Shown here in pieces: positions 1 to 7,797 of a stretch of 22,215 nt of DNA. The DNA is taken from positions 1 through 22,215 of the IMG/VR virus record IMGVR_UViG_3300035701_000325; one strand, written 5' to 3'. The notes under the pieces are model-generated. The model was given only the letters and a program-made list of their open reading frames with translations, did no database searches and was not told the DNA's origin. The stretch is from a virus. Every line of letters begins with the position of its first letter. Positions within the stretch are counted from its first letter, which is position 1. Both the position numbers and the translations under genes were made by a program.

Positions 1-412
1 CATGGAGGGCGGGAGCATGAGACGTCAGGGCGTATTCTCCTGCCGTGACCCAAGACATCTTGGGACCGAACTCGGGATTCAGGGAAGGCGTAACACCGAT
101 GAGAGAGAGGTCTTCCTTTGCGAGTGGAACGACGACGGATTCGAGATAGCGATCGAAGCCGTGGGTGTAAGTGGCCCGCAGGGGGCGGATGTAGATGATG
201 TCCCCACGAGCGGCTACGGAAACGGCCTTGCCAATAGTGGCAAAGGCTCTGTCCGGCGTTCTTCCCGTATTTTTTGTGTCGCTACCGTTTACTCCATCGA
301 CGAAAAAGATCTGAGACCATGGTAGGGCATACCTGGTCGCAAGGTTCCGCATGAACCTGACATTTTCATCGATCTCGACATAACCTTTTACTTTTGAACC
401 GTGTAAAAGCAT
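1..412 (-). CDS. Beta-helix repeat structural protein, N-terminal part (runs off left edge)
   Basis: The reading frame is open from an ATG at 412 to the window edge, giving 137 residues. A near-perfect Shine-Dalgarno (AGGAGG, six bases before the ATG) sits over the stop region of the gene upstream. Residues about 36-80 read FFVDGVNGSDTKNTGRTPD followed by AFATIGKAV and GDIIYIRP. This VDG-x-NGSD...G...AFATI-x-KAV...GD-x-IYI pattern is the usual first coil of right-handed parallel beta-helix (pectate-lyase-like, NosD/DUF1565-like) proteins. In phages such domains occur in tail spikes, fibres and head decorations. Its place after the capsid gene supports a virion protein. The C-terminal domain, which would show whether it is a spike, a fibre or an enzyme, lies outside the window. 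Confidence 0.72.
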   Translation of the reverse strand, partial: MLLHGSKVKGYVEIDENVRFMRNLATRYALPWSQIFFVDGVNGSDTKNTGRTPDRAFATIGKAVSVAARGDIIYIRPLRATYTHGFDRYLESVVVPLAKEDLSLIGVTPSLNPEFGPKMSWVTAGEYALTSHAPALH

Positions 413-421
413 CTTAACCTC

Positions 422-820
422 CTAAGAAAAAGTTTCACTTGTCATAAACTTATGAATTTCCTTACCCGCATCCTTATTCCTCAATTCCCTCTCTTTGGTC
501 GCCTCGCTTTCCCTTTTTCTCTGCTTTTCCTTTAGCCTCTGGTAATAGAAGGAAAATGGGCGGCTGTGCTTGTCGTAAAAACATTCCCTTGCCGCTTCGA
601 GGGAATCTCTATCGAGCGGAAGCGGACGATGTTGGTCGTCCTCTATGACCATCTCCACCACAAAGTTTTTTCCCGATATCGGGTCATAGTCCGTCACTCC
701 GCCGATCCTGCGGGGAAAATCTCTGATGATCATCCACTTTTGATATCGGTTGAAGAAAAAAGGATAGAGTTCGGGATTCATAAGTTTGAGTTCCCGTACA
801 ATCCATCTTGGAGCCGTCAT
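422..820 (-). CDS. Hypothetical head-module protein (132 aa)
   Basis: I do not recognise this 132-residue protein. The N-terminal two thirds look globular and aromatic-rich (PELYPFFFNRYQKW, PRRIGGVTDYDPISG). Residues about 90-125 are a highly charged Lys/Arg/Glu helix that could form a coiled coil. It lies between the major capsid gene and the beta-helix gene and ends in TAG ten bases before the next ATG, so it is probably a structural or assembly protein. The start is not settled. The ATG at 820 has no Shine-Dalgarno within 15 bases; the nearest purine run is about 24 bases upstream, inside a strong hairpin. An alternative ATG at 781 has only a weak GGGAA upstream. Confidence 0.65.
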   Translation of the reverse strand: MTAPRWIVRELKLMNPELYPFFFNRYQKWMIIRDFPRRIGGVTDYDPISGKNFVVEMVIEDDQHRPLPLDRDSLEAARECFYDKHSRPFSFYYQRLKEKQRKRESEATKERELRNKDAGKEIHKFMTSETFS

Positions 821-830
821 GATAATCGAA

Positions 831-853
831 GGGAGGGGAAGATCTCCCCTCCC
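831..853 (-). other. GC-rich hairpin between capsid gene and next gene
   Basis: The arms GGGAGGGGA and TCCCCTCCC form a perfect 9-bp stem with a 5-nt loop, read in the leftward transcript between the capsid stop and the ATG at 820. No T-run follows, so it is not a standard intrinsic terminator. It could be an mRNA 3'-end stabiliser for the abundant capsid message, a processing site, or a structure that hides the only purine-rich ribosome-binding stretch of the next gene. Confidence 0.6.
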
Positions 854-866
854 CCCTCACTTAATA

Positions 867-2135
867 TCAGTCTGGCTCTTCGATGTCGGTGATCCTGAAG
901 CCGGATCCCGCTCTGCTTCTCACACCCATGTTACCGAAGATATGACCCTCGGCGACATAGGCGTTTCGGCCTGCGACCTTCTGGAGAATTCTTCCGTCTC
1001 CGCCGTAGCCCGATTCCCAGGTGATCCAGTTCTTGTTTGTCAGATGGAGCGTGAATTCGCTTTCGGCAAGTGCAACAATCTGTCCGTCGGGAGTGAAGAG
1101 GTCCGCGACCATCGGGATTTCTTTTCCGGCATAGTAAAAGGGCAGAGCATCCCATCCACCCCACATCGTGTTTTTGCCCGGGCCAAGAACCTTGAAAGCT
1201 TCAAGGTGCGTCTTCCAAAGCCTGAAGATCCCTTGAGTGATGAGCATGGCGGTAATCTTGGTTCCGTATCTCTCATGGTAAAGAAGTGCCTTGACAAGTA
1301 GATCTTCGTCGAAAGGTCTTGCTACCCCGCCGTTTGCCCAGACCTTGGCCGCCCAATCGGGCTGAGCGGCAATGGTAAGTGCCTGCAATCCGGTAGCATT
1401 AGGCACTGGCGGATCTGTGTCACGGACAATTCCCAGAATTCCCATAATTTCGCCCTGGCCGACGGCTTCGGCTGCTATAAAGGCACCTTCAGAATAAACG
1501 GCATCCTCGTCCGCCCAGTTTTGACTGCCTGTCACTAAAGTGACCTGAACGTCTGAGTCAATGGTTTTGATGACACCGCTGGTTACCTTCTTGGTGCCGT
1601 TCCCGCCAGGTGTAAGGATGTCAATGACCCTTTTCGGTTTGAAGAACAGCGGGGCTGGTTTTGTGTAATAGTCTGACTTCACCTTGAGCGTTGCGGTACT
1701 GCTTCCTAAACCGTCGCAAACTGCGATTCTCCCCGATCCATCGCCCATGAGTTGTCGGCTCATGTCATCCCCAAGGCCCTTGATCATCTCCTGTTGCTCA
1801 AAGGCGACCGGATCTATAGGAGACCCCTGGCTTTTCGCAAGTTCAAGCGACAGACCTTCAAAGCCGAGTGAGAACATCTCCATCCTCTTCACCCTGAGCA
1901 GGGCTTCCGCCGGGGTGACTTCCTGAGGAGTAGGATAGTAATCATTCGACCGAGCGCCGAAAGCCTGCGATCCGCCGAAGTTCATCTTCTGAGAAGCATA
2001 CTTGCCCTTGGCGTCGATTGTGTCGAACGACTTTTTGACCTTGTCGGCAATTTTTGAAATGGATCTAACCTCAGAGACGACACCGGGTGACACGATCTCG
2101 TTAAAGATCTTATATTCGGTTTCGATGTCGAACAT
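867..2135 (-). CDS. Major capsid protein
   Basis: This 422-residue protein fits the size and position of an HK97-fold major capsid protein: last of the terminase-portal-scaffold-capsid order. It contains QQEMIKGLGDDMSRQLMGDGSGRIAVCDG (about residues 114-142), the spine-helix region ending in a GDGSG turn before a glycine/serine loop. That pattern is typical of phage coat proteins. Long beta-rich stretches follow, then a C-terminal G-x-MGVRSRAGSGFRI region. It has a good ribosome-binding site (AGGAGAAAG) before the ATG, 14 bases after the scaffold gene. It should be the most strongly expressed gene in the block. No protease domain or obvious N-terminal delta-domain is seen; the scaffold is probably the separate upstream gene. 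Family assignment is by pattern and context, not alignment. Confidence 0.85.
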   Translation of the reverse strand: MFDIETEYKIFNEIVSPGVVSEVRSISKIADKVKKSFDTIDAKGKYASQKMNFGGSQAFGARSNDYYPTPQEVTPAEALLRVKRMEMFSLGFEGLSLELAKSQGSPIDPVAFEQQEMIKGLGDDMSRQLMGDGSGRIAVCDGLGSSTATLKVKSDYYTKPAPLFFKPKRVIDILTPGGNGTKKVTSGVIKTIDSDVQVTLVTGSQNWADEDAVYSEGAFIAAEAVGQGEIMGILGIVRDTDPPVPNATGLQALTIAAQPDWAAKVWANGGVARPFDEDLLVKALLYHERYGTKITAMLITQGIFRLWKTHLEAFKVLGPGKNTMWGGWDALPFYYAGKEIPMVADLFTPDGQIVALAESEFTLHLTNKNWITWESGYGGDGRILQKVAGRNAYVAEGHIFGNMGVRSRAGSGFRITDIEEPD

Positions 2136-2149
2136 TTCTTTCTCCTAAA

Positions 2150-3175
2150 TCATAGTTTTTTCCCTACCACCTTCGATGATTCAAGGAGTTGTTTAATCTT
2201 GAGGGGAATGTCCGCTATGCCTTTGATCTCATCTTTCGGGCTACCGCCTGTGCGTACCGGCCCTCCGGAGGGAGCGGATACCGGAGCTTTTTCCTTCTCT
2301 TCTTTGTCCTTCAGGTATTCGACAACCGCTTCTTTCTTAATCTTGTCCTCTTCAACAAATTCAGGATGCTCTTTAATCCATTCCTTGAGTTCAACAATGC
2401 TTTCTTCATGGACCTTCTTCATGGCCTGTTCGACCGTGTAAACGGGTTTGCCATCCTCGTCGATTTCGGCAAGGTTCTTCCAGACCTGATTCGCTCTTTT
2501 CTTCCCCAACGGGTATTGCTTGGAGAACTGATCGATTTCGGTTTCAATCTCTTGTTTCATCTCGCTTGTCTTTGCGTTAATGACGAAAGATTTAAGCGAA
2601 TCTACGGTCTTGCGAAGCTCTTTCATCTCGCCCTCTAAAACGGTTCTCTTCTTTCTTTCGGCGATAAGAGCCGGATCGGTAAGGATTTCATCATCTTCGG
2701 ATGTCGGTTCCTCCACGTCTTCCTTTTTGGAGCGCGAAGGGATTTCCTCGTCCTTGATGACTAAGCGCCCTTCCTCTTTGGCCTTCAAAAGCATTTTCAC
2801 GAACTCCTCGTAGCCCTTGATCTGCTCCGCCCGCTTGTTGTAGTGAATCCCCAATCCGGTCCAAGTAAGAATCTTGTCGGTCGAATCGGGAATATACTCT
2901 TTGCCTTCGGACTTGAAGACAGCAGGAATTTCCTGTCCTGTTTCTTTGTCCAAGATAAAAAAGCGGGTTTTCGGAGCTTCCCCTAAAATCTCCTCGTCGG
3001 TTTTTCCTTCACCGCAGGTTTTGCAGGGTTTCTCTTCGCCTTCCGCAACTGCCTTTTTTTCCTTGGGGCCGGCAGTGGTTTCAGCGACTAAATTCCTCAC
3101 CCCTTCGGCGATCCCCCCTATACCGGACGGGCCACCCTTGCCTGTGTCCTCTAAAGGTTCTCTTTCCGTTTCCAT
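2150..3175 (-). CDS. Putative scaffolding protein
   Basis: The protein has 341 residues and is very hydrophilic. The N-terminus is disordered and rich in Gly, Pro and Glu and holds a CKTCGEGKTDEEI motif (a possible half zinc knuckle). About residues 165-250 are Lys/Glu-rich and predict as long helix or coiled coil. The Pro/Ser/Gly linker is followed by a basic end (IPLKIKQLLESSKVVGKKL). High charge, helical prediction, a basic C-terminus that could bind coat protein, and position directly before the capsid gene all fit a head scaffolding protein. P22-type scaffolds likewise use a short basic C-terminal helix to contact the coat. The identification is by context and composition only, since scaffolds diverge quickly in sequence. 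The start ATG has the purine stretch AAAAGGAGATT before it. Confidence 0.65.
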   Translation of the reverse strand: METEREPLEDTGKGGPSGIGGIAEGVRNLVAETTAGPKEKKAVAEGEEKPCKTCGEGKTDEEILGEAPKTRFFILDKETGQEIPAVFKSEGKEYIPDSTDKILTWTGLGIHYNKRAEQIKGYEEFVKMLLKAKEEGRLVIKDEEIPSRSKKEDVEEPTSEDDEILTDPALIAERKKRTVLEGEMKELRKTVDSLKSFVINAKTSEMKQEIETEIDQFSKQYPLGKKRANQVWKNLAEIDEDGKPVYTVEQAMKKVHEESIVELKEWIKEHPEFVEEDKIKKEAVVEYLKDKEEKEKAPVSAPSGGPVRTGGSPKDEIKGIADIPLKIKQLLESSKVVGKKL

Positions 3176-3187
3176 AGAAATCTCCTT

Positions 3188-3457
3188 TTATGTTAGTTTT
3201 TTAGGTCGGCCTCGTCTTGCGACTACAGGCTCCTTCATTTCATTTTTATCGGTCAGTTCAGGTCCGAACGGCGATTCCTCTTTTGGTTTCGGCCTGGGCG
3301 TAATCTGATTTAAAACTTCTTCTTTCGGAAAAGCATATTCGTCTGTCTTTGGAAAGTAGAGGTGAGGTATTCTCTTCTGCCTGACAAGTTCCATGACCTC
3401 TTCCTCAGGAAAGTTAAGTGTCTCGACGATCTGCTTTAAACTGACTAAAATGCTCAT
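3188..3457 (-). CDS. Small HTH protein with AT-hook-like tail, inside head module
   Basis: This 89-residue protein has two parts. Residues 1-50 (VSLKQIVETLNFPEEEVMELVRQKRIPHLYFPKTDEYAFPKEEVLNQI) match the layout of excisionase/MerR-like winged helix-turn-helix domains, including the R-x-K-x-IP-x-L and F-x-KEEV elements. The tail ends in ARRGRPKKLT, an AT-hook-like RGRP core flanked by basic residues. The start overlaps the portal stop as ATGA (3457-3454). A strong AGGAGGAG ribosome-binding site lies inside the portal gene, so the two are translationally coupled. A DNA-binding protein between portal and scaffold is uncommon. It may regulate late genes or bind packaged DNA. The HTH assignment is by pattern only. 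Confidence 0.7.
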   Translation of the reverse strand: MSILVSLKQIVETLNFPEEEVMELVRQKRIPHLYFPKTDEYAFPKEEVLNQITPRPKPKEESPFGPELTDKNEMKEPVVARRGRPKKLT

Positions 3458-5394
3458 GCTGGTGCTCCTCCTGCTTGTTCAAGTTCTTGTCGAATCGCCT
3501 CGTTCAAAACATCATCGGGAAGTTTTTGTTCCGTCTCTGCGCCCGCAGGTGCGGGTTCAGTCGGGGGCATTTCTGGCTGGGCTTTAGACAAATAAGATTT
3601 ATGCTCTTTTATTCTCTTGAGAATCTTCTTCTGAATTTCCTCGGAAAGAGTGTCGAATTCCTCCGTCTTCCTGAAATTATTGAAAACCGTGAAATGAACA
3701 TCGTGATTATCGTCGGGGCTAGCCGCTATATATGCTTTCCCCTGTTTAAAGAGGTCGATGGTCCTTTGAGCCTGGCGCTCGTCGATGTATTCATCTTCCA
3801 TGTATTCTTCGAGACCTTTAACATCGAGAAGTTCAAAGGCTTTTTTCGGATCAGAAATCAACCCTTTCTGAATCATGGCATCGACAACGTTTCTTTTGGC
3901 TTCGACGCTCCTCATGAGGTCAATGCCGGAGCGGATCCTAACGTCCGTGTTGTTCCTTATCTCTGCGCCCTTGATATAAGCTACGGAAGGTTCTTTATTC
4001 TTTCCCGTGATCTTGACCATTCTCTCCTGAGTGTAATGCTTCTGGATGAGTTGGAGTCTATATTTCATGGCCGCCTGAAGTTGGACCTCCTGATCCTCGA
4101 TGGCCGGATAGAGGACTTTCTGGTCCTGGCCGAGAAGTCCCTGGAAGAGTTCACCGGAAGCTCTGGTGGCATATTTCGGAAGTTGTCCCTGAAGCGTTTT
4201 CCTGACGGAGGTTTCCGCCTCAATTTCATTTTCAAGGAAAGAAAGCCACCTGATAACGATCTCCGGCAGTGCCGGCGGGGATTGCCAGTAGGGGTTGCCG
4301 TAGCCGGTCGGATTAAACTCGACAAAGTCAATTCCGGATCGGCAAAAAGCGGCTTTCTCTCTATGCGTGAGTGCTCCTCTTGGAATCATCGCCTTCGGTC
4401 TGAAATACTGAACATGCTCATCGACCATCGAGCCAAATCGGTTAAACTGGCGTTGTCCGGCCTGAGCTATCCTTACCGATGAATCTCCCAATCCTTCATC
4501 CAAAATGGGCATTAATCCCATGAGTTGAAAATATGGGATATCCGCTTCCGGTGCTGGGCTTTCTGATTCCCAAAGAAGGAATCCCCCTGCGGTTACAATG
4601 AACCTGCCTTTAGAATAATTCTTTGACGGTCTTTCCCATCGCTCCTTGCGGACAATCATCGCTTCCTTCGGCTGGATGGCGTTTGACCTCTGGAAAAGCC
4701 CCCTCTCGGCCTGAACGAACGACTCTTCCGGTAGATCGCCTTTATCAAGACCGAACTCTTCTTCTAAGACAGACTTGGGAACGAGTTTTCCTTCGATGAA
4801 CCAACGCCATTCTTCTCTTGTCTTGCCCTGCGGGTCGGGACGCACGTTAAAGGGATTGACCCAGTTACAATCAACATCGCCGGTTTCCTTGACCGGCTTT
4901 TTATCTTTTCCTTCGATATAACCGAAAAGGTTTTTATTCCACCATTCCTTCCAAAAAACATTTCCCGTGACTAAGGCCCAAAGTTTGGCGAAATTAACTT
5001 TGTGGTTAAAGTTCCTTAGAACATTCGTGTATTCGATAAGAACGGAACCCATGCCTGCCGCTTTCTTGTCTTCGGATTCAGTTGTGTTCGGGACAACATA
5101 GAAAGAATGGGGATAACGGATTTCGGCCCATTGCTGACGAATGAGCGGCAGGATGCGATTATAGACGTTCTTGACTTCTCTTTCGACCAACGGGGTGACA
5201 TCTTGAAGCGATTGCATTGTTTCGCTGTAATAGCAATACTGATCGCCTTCGAGATAGGCGATGTATTCGGTCCAAAGGCCGTGATAGTTTTCTACCCAGG
5301 GGTGTTTAAGCCAATACCAATCCGATTCCTCAACGACTTGTTTCTGGTCTCCGCTGAGGTCTCTTGGACCTAAGGGCTTAAATTTTTCAGCCAT
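3454..5394 (-). CDS. Portal protein
   Basis: The 646-residue protein fits the size of a large, P22-like portal, the dodecameric ring at the head vertex through which DNA is packaged and ejected. The N-terminal third is rich in Trp, Tyr and Asn (LEGDQYCYYSETMQ, VEREVKNVYNRILPLIRQQWAEIRYPHSFYVVPN). This matches the portal pattern in which early helices are followed by an R-P-x-F-x-VxP-like strand. The middle contains WVNPFNVRPDPQGK, a motif common in this class. The C-terminal 150 residues are charged and helical (RQAQRTIDLFKQGK...), as expected for the crown. It lies downstream of both terminase genes. The preceding gene's stop is two bases before this ATG, and the end of that gene (TCAAGGTTC) also supplies the AAGG ribosome-binding site. 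Confidence 0.85.
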   Translation of the reverse strand: MAEKFKPLGPRDLSGDQKQVVEESDWYWLKHPWVENYHGLWTEYIAYLEGDQYCYYSETMQSLQDVTPLVEREVKNVYNRILPLIRQQWAEIRYPHSFYVVPNTTESEDKKAAGMGSVLIEYTNVLRNFNHKVNFAKLWALVTGNVFWKEWWNKNLFGYIEGKDKKPVKETGDVDCNWVNPFNVRPDPQGKTREEWRWFIEGKLVPKSVLEEEFGLDKGDLPEESFVQAERGLFQRSNAIQPKEAMIVRKERWERPSKNYSKGRFIVTAGGFLLWESESPAPEADIPYFQLMGLMPILDEGLGDSSVRIAQAGQRQFNRFGSMVDEHVQYFRPKAMIPRGALTHREKAAFCRSGIDFVEFNPTGYGNPYWQSPPALPEIVIRWLSFLENEIEAETSVRKTLQGQLPKYATRASGELFQGLLGQDQKVLYPAIEDQEVQLQAAMKYRLQLIQKHYTQERMVKITGKNKEPSVAYIKGAEIRNNTDVRIRSGIDLMRSVEAKRNVVDAMIQKGLISDPKKAFELLDVKGLEEYMEDEYIDERQAQRTIDLFKQGKAYIAASPDDNHDVHFTVFNNFRKTEEFDTLSEEIQKKILKRIKEHKSYLSKAQPEMPPTEPAPAGAETEQKLPDDVLNEAIRQELEQAGGAPA

Positions 5395-5396
5395 TT

Positions 5397-5675
5397 TTAG
5401 AACCTTGAAGCCATCCCCTCTTTTTCAACTTCTTCCTTTGTTTTTGTCCTTTCCCTTTCCTTCTCCATCGTTTTCTTCATGTCCTCTACAATGGCCGGGT
5501 TTTCATCTTTGAAATATTTATAGGTTTGATAATCGCCCGCCATATAGCGGTTGAAGATTTCTTCTTTTTCCTTGTAATGAAGTTCCTGAAGGCGCGACAT
5601 TTGCTTATTCTGATAAAGGATGATCCCTCCGAGAATGAAAAGAGCCGCCATGAGAGCGATGAATAGAAAAAGCAT
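5397..5675 (-). CDS. Small membrane protein with coiled-coil tail ending ASRF
   Basis: This 92-residue protein starts with a hydrophobic segment (residues 2-22, LFLFIALMAALFILGGIILYQ) that reads as one membrane anchor with the short end outside. A charged helix follows (residues about 25-85, rich in Glu, Lys and Arg). It ends in GMASRF. The large terminase ends in GIASRF, and the two genes share the bases TCAAGGTTCTA across the stop. It has a strong AAAGGAGAG ribosome-binding site and lies two bases before the portal start. I do not recognise a family. A membrane protein beside the portal could be a virion component, such as an inner-core or ejection protein, but that is conjecture. Confidence 0.7.
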   Translation of the reverse strand: MLFLFIALMAALFILGGIILYQNKQMSRLQELHYKEKEEIFNRYMAGDYQTYKYFKDENPAIVEDMKKTMEKERERTKTKEEVEKEGMASRF

Positions 5676-5687
5676 TTGTTCTCTCCT

Positions 5688-5768
5688 TTAGGGGAAAAGG
5701 GCCAGGGCTACCGCCATTATCATCAAGAGAACGACAGTCATCCTCGGTCCAGACAAGTAATCCTTCAT
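5688..5768 (-). CDS. Micro-ORF: 26-residue hydrophobic peptide
   Basis: The short ORF reads MKDYLSGPRMTVVLLMIMAV and then ALALFP, a charged start followed by one membrane-spanning stretch. Its TAA is joined to the AAAGGAG ribosome-binding site of the next gene, so translation of one could feed the other. It fills most of an otherwise empty 214-bp gap. There is no clear Shine-Dalgarno in front, but a TATATT -10-like hexamer ends nine bases before the ATG, so it could be read from a leaderless message. No family is recognised. Confidence 0.5.
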   Translation of the reverse strand: MKDYLSGPRMTVVLLMIMAVALALFP

Positions 5769-5777
5769 TCCGTTGAT

Positions 5778-5866
5778 AATATAAGCCTGGGTTTTAAAGG
5801 CAGGACGGCGGGGGTGTCCGAAATGGACGGCGGGGGTGTCCGAAGACGCTACCCCTTAGGGTGTCC
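5778..5866 (-). promoter_or_regulatory. Putative internal late promoter with tandem GGACACCC repeats
   Basis: In the gap between two head-module units, the 20-bp word GGACGGCGGGGGTGTCCGAA occurs twice exactly (5803-5822 and 5825-5844, 22 bp apart). A third GGGTGTCC lies at 5859-5866. Read leftward these are GGACACCC-CCGCCGTCC units followed, 19 bases later, by TATATT (5783-5778). No good -35 box is present where one is needed. Helically phased repeats in its place resemble activator-binding sites, so this may be an activated promoter for the portal-capsid genes. The arms GGAC/GTCC within each repeat could also form a short hairpin. Confidence 0.45.
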
Positions 5867-5889
5867 AAAAAAGTGAATTGACAGAGATT

Positions 5890-6177
5890 TTAATTGTCGA
5901 TGGTTTCTATTTCAAAACCACCGTTTGGTTTTCTGCTCCATATTTCCTTTGTACATATTTCCGGTAAATCAAAATCCTTAACTAATTTTCTATCAACTTC
6001 GTTTATTTTTCCTAAAACGATCCTTATTTTCCTTATCTCTTTTTTCCTTATGCTCTCAATATTGAATACTTCGCTTTCAAGTCTTATTGTTCTTGCGTTT
6101 CCGACAGGCGTGGAAAGAATTCTTTCTGCTGATATAATCGCCCGCCTAAATCTTTTTTTTACGGATTCTTCCAACAT
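5890..6177 (-). CDS. Hypothetical protein (95 aa) after large terminase
   Basis: This charged 95-residue protein is probably alpha/beta. The N-terminus is basic and helical (EESVKKRFRRAIISAERIL); the rest alternates strands and charged helices (KKEIRKIRIVLGKINEVDRKLVKDF). The ATG follows the terminase stop closely, and the TAG stop of the terminase lies in the AGGAA ribosome-binding site (TAGGAACTTTAAATG), so expression is coupled. Base composition is markedly more A+T-rich than in the neighbouring terminase, which may mark a recent insertion. An equally long ORF exists on the opposite strand, but its frame lacks a fitting context. I do not recognise a family. Confidence 0.6.
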   Translation of the reverse strand: MLEESVKKRFRRAIISAERILSTPVGNARTIRLESEVFNIESIRKKEIRKIRIVLGKINEVDRKLVKDFDLPEICTKEIWSRKPNGGFEIETIDN

Positions 6178-6186
6178 TTAAAGTTC

Positions 6187-7797
6187 CTAGAACCTTGACG
6201 CTATTCCCCTTCGCTCACGAAAGTAAAGGTCCCTATCCCTGCTGGACTGCCGCTCAAAATCCTCGACTTCTTTTTCAAGCTGAGCATGAGTCTGTTCCTG
6301 GGGAGTCATAAGTTTGCCCGGTTTGGGAAGAATCTGTAATTGAAATTGACCCCAAAGGCTGTCCAGAATATCGACGTTTACATCTTTTCCCTTGTAAAAA
6401 CCTTTAAGTTCATCCTCGAAATCTAGAAGGCCGTGCTGCATAAGAATTTTTCTTCTCTCATAGTAGGGAACGAGCTCTTCCTGTCTTTTCCCTCGGCTCA
6501 GTCCCCGCGTCGGCCATAAAACGACGACTATGTCTTCTCTTTTTCTATCGACCTCGATTATTTCCTTTATGGCAATCCCGTATTTTTCGGCCTCAATCCC
6601 GACAGTCGTTACGGGCCTGCCTTCCTTCTGGCTCATATCAAAAAGTTCTATAATCCAATCCGCCAATTGTCCTGGGGAAATATCCCGCTTGGACGCATAG
6701 GGAATATACAGGGTCCCCGCCGAGTCCCATTCCCCGATGGTTACACCGGAAAAAGATTTCGATTTGTCCGTTCCTCCCGCTGCGTCAACACAGATGTTCC
6801 TCACAAAAGGCATCGGGGGGGTTTCATAATAAACCTGCCACCATTCCGGGCGGATAATGACCTGCTCATCGGGGATCGGTATAAGTTCATAGAGACAACT
6901 GTAGATGTATCTCCCCTGTTTGCGTCTTTTTCGATCAAGGTATTCCTTGTCGATTTTCTCAGGAAAAACGGGTTCTCCGATTTCACCGGATCCTTTTGCA
7001 GCTGGACATGAAAACACGGCATAGCCTGTTTCTGAAATGAAGCGATAACAGGGATTCCGCCAGAGTTTTTTGTAATCGAACTTGCCTTCCGGGTGAAGAA
7101 TAATGCCTGAAACATCATCAATGGCCCAGGGAGTTTCAAAAATGACCTCTCTCGCTCCCTCGGCAAAGACGGATTCAAGTTGCTGCCAGCGTTTGTTCGT
7201 CTTTTTCCGCATCTCAAAGGTCTGCGTATTGAGTTCATTGCAGAGATTGTCGATCATGCCGAGCCTGTAGTGCCGGCCAGTAAGTGTTTTTTCCGGCGAA
7301 CCTATGTCTATCTCAATTCCCTTGTATCGAATTTTCCCTTCGTCCAATCGACAAATATCAAATTGTTCTTTTTTATTGGGAATCCATTTTTGAAAAAACG
7401 CCTGAATGAGCTGATTTCTGAGGATCTCATTTATTGTTTTTTCAAGATGATCCTGGGCCAATTCAAAAACTCCGGAGAAGATAAAGGCTTTGTCCTCCCT
7501 CTTGTCATAAGCCTGCCGAAGGAACCACTGAATGATCATGGCCCGACCGATGGAACTCTTGAGCATGTCCCGGGCCATGATGACAAGAAGTTGGGGAATT
7601 GGATTTAGCTTCGGGTCAAGAAAATCACAGAGTTCCCGATGAACCCAATTTAGATCCCGATACTCTATAATCTTATCATGCCTTAGGACGATGCTGCATA
7701 GAAAGAAAAGGTCGTTGAGGATCTTGTCTATCCACCACTCCGGATCTTTGCCCCGGAAATCTTCAGGAATCTCATCGCCTGCGATAATCTTTATCAT
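6187..7797 (-). CDS. terL: Terminase large subunit (ATPase and nuclease)
   Basis: The 536-residue length fits a TerL packaging motor. A modified Walker A sits at about residues 75-82 (ARDMLKSS, the ARG-x-x-KS type seen in many phage terminases). A Walker B-like RLGMIDN sits near 178-184. The RNase-H-fold nuclease domain begins with ICVDAAGGTDKS (Asp338), continues with VGIEAEKYGI (Glu402/Glu404) and has a later acidic site in VDILDSLW. These are the expected three acidic positions. TerL drives DNA into the prohead and cuts the concatemer. The gene overlaps the small terminase as ATGA (7797-7794). It ends in GIASRF, shared with the small membrane protein near the portal. Confidence 0.9.
   Translation of the reverse strand: MIKIIAGDEIPEDFRGKDPEWWIDKILNDLFFLCSIVLRHDKIIEYRDLNWVHRELCDFLDPKLNPIPQLLVIMARDMLKSSIGRAMIIQWFLRQAYDKREDKAFIFSGVFELAQDHLEKTINEILRNQLIQAFFQKWIPNKKEQFDICRLDEGKIRYKGIEIDIGSPEKTLTGRHYRLGMIDNLCNELNTQTFEMRKKTNKRWQQLESVFAEGAREVIFETPWAIDDVSGIILHPEGKFDYKKLWRNPCYRFISETGYAVFSCPAAKGSGEIGEPVFPEKIDKEYLDRKRRKQGRYIYSCLYELIPIPDEQVIIRPEWWQVYYETPPMPFVRNICVDAAGGTDKSKSFSGVTIGEWDSAGTLYIPYASKRDISPGQLADWIIELFDMSQKEGRPVTTVGIEAEKYGIAIKEIIEVDRKREDIVVVLWPTRGLSRGKRQEELVPYYERRKILMQHGLLDFEDELKGFYKGKDVNVDILDSLWGQFQLQILPKPGKLMTPQEQTHAQLEKEVEDFERQSSRDRDLYFRERRGIASRF

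Noticed and set aside
867-1301. Several ORFs on the opposite strand of the capsid gene
   Set aside because: No ribosome sites and all inside the capsid gene; shadows of its codon use.
3475-4482. Long rightward ORF (335 codons) across the portal gene
   Set aside because: It is antisense to a well-supported portal gene, lacks a ribosome site, and its product has no recognisable motif. It arises from the portal's codon pattern.
5894-6181. Rightward ORF mirroring the 95-aa gene after the terminase
   Set aside because: The leftward frame has a ribosome site, fits the operon and its direction; the mirror frame has neither.
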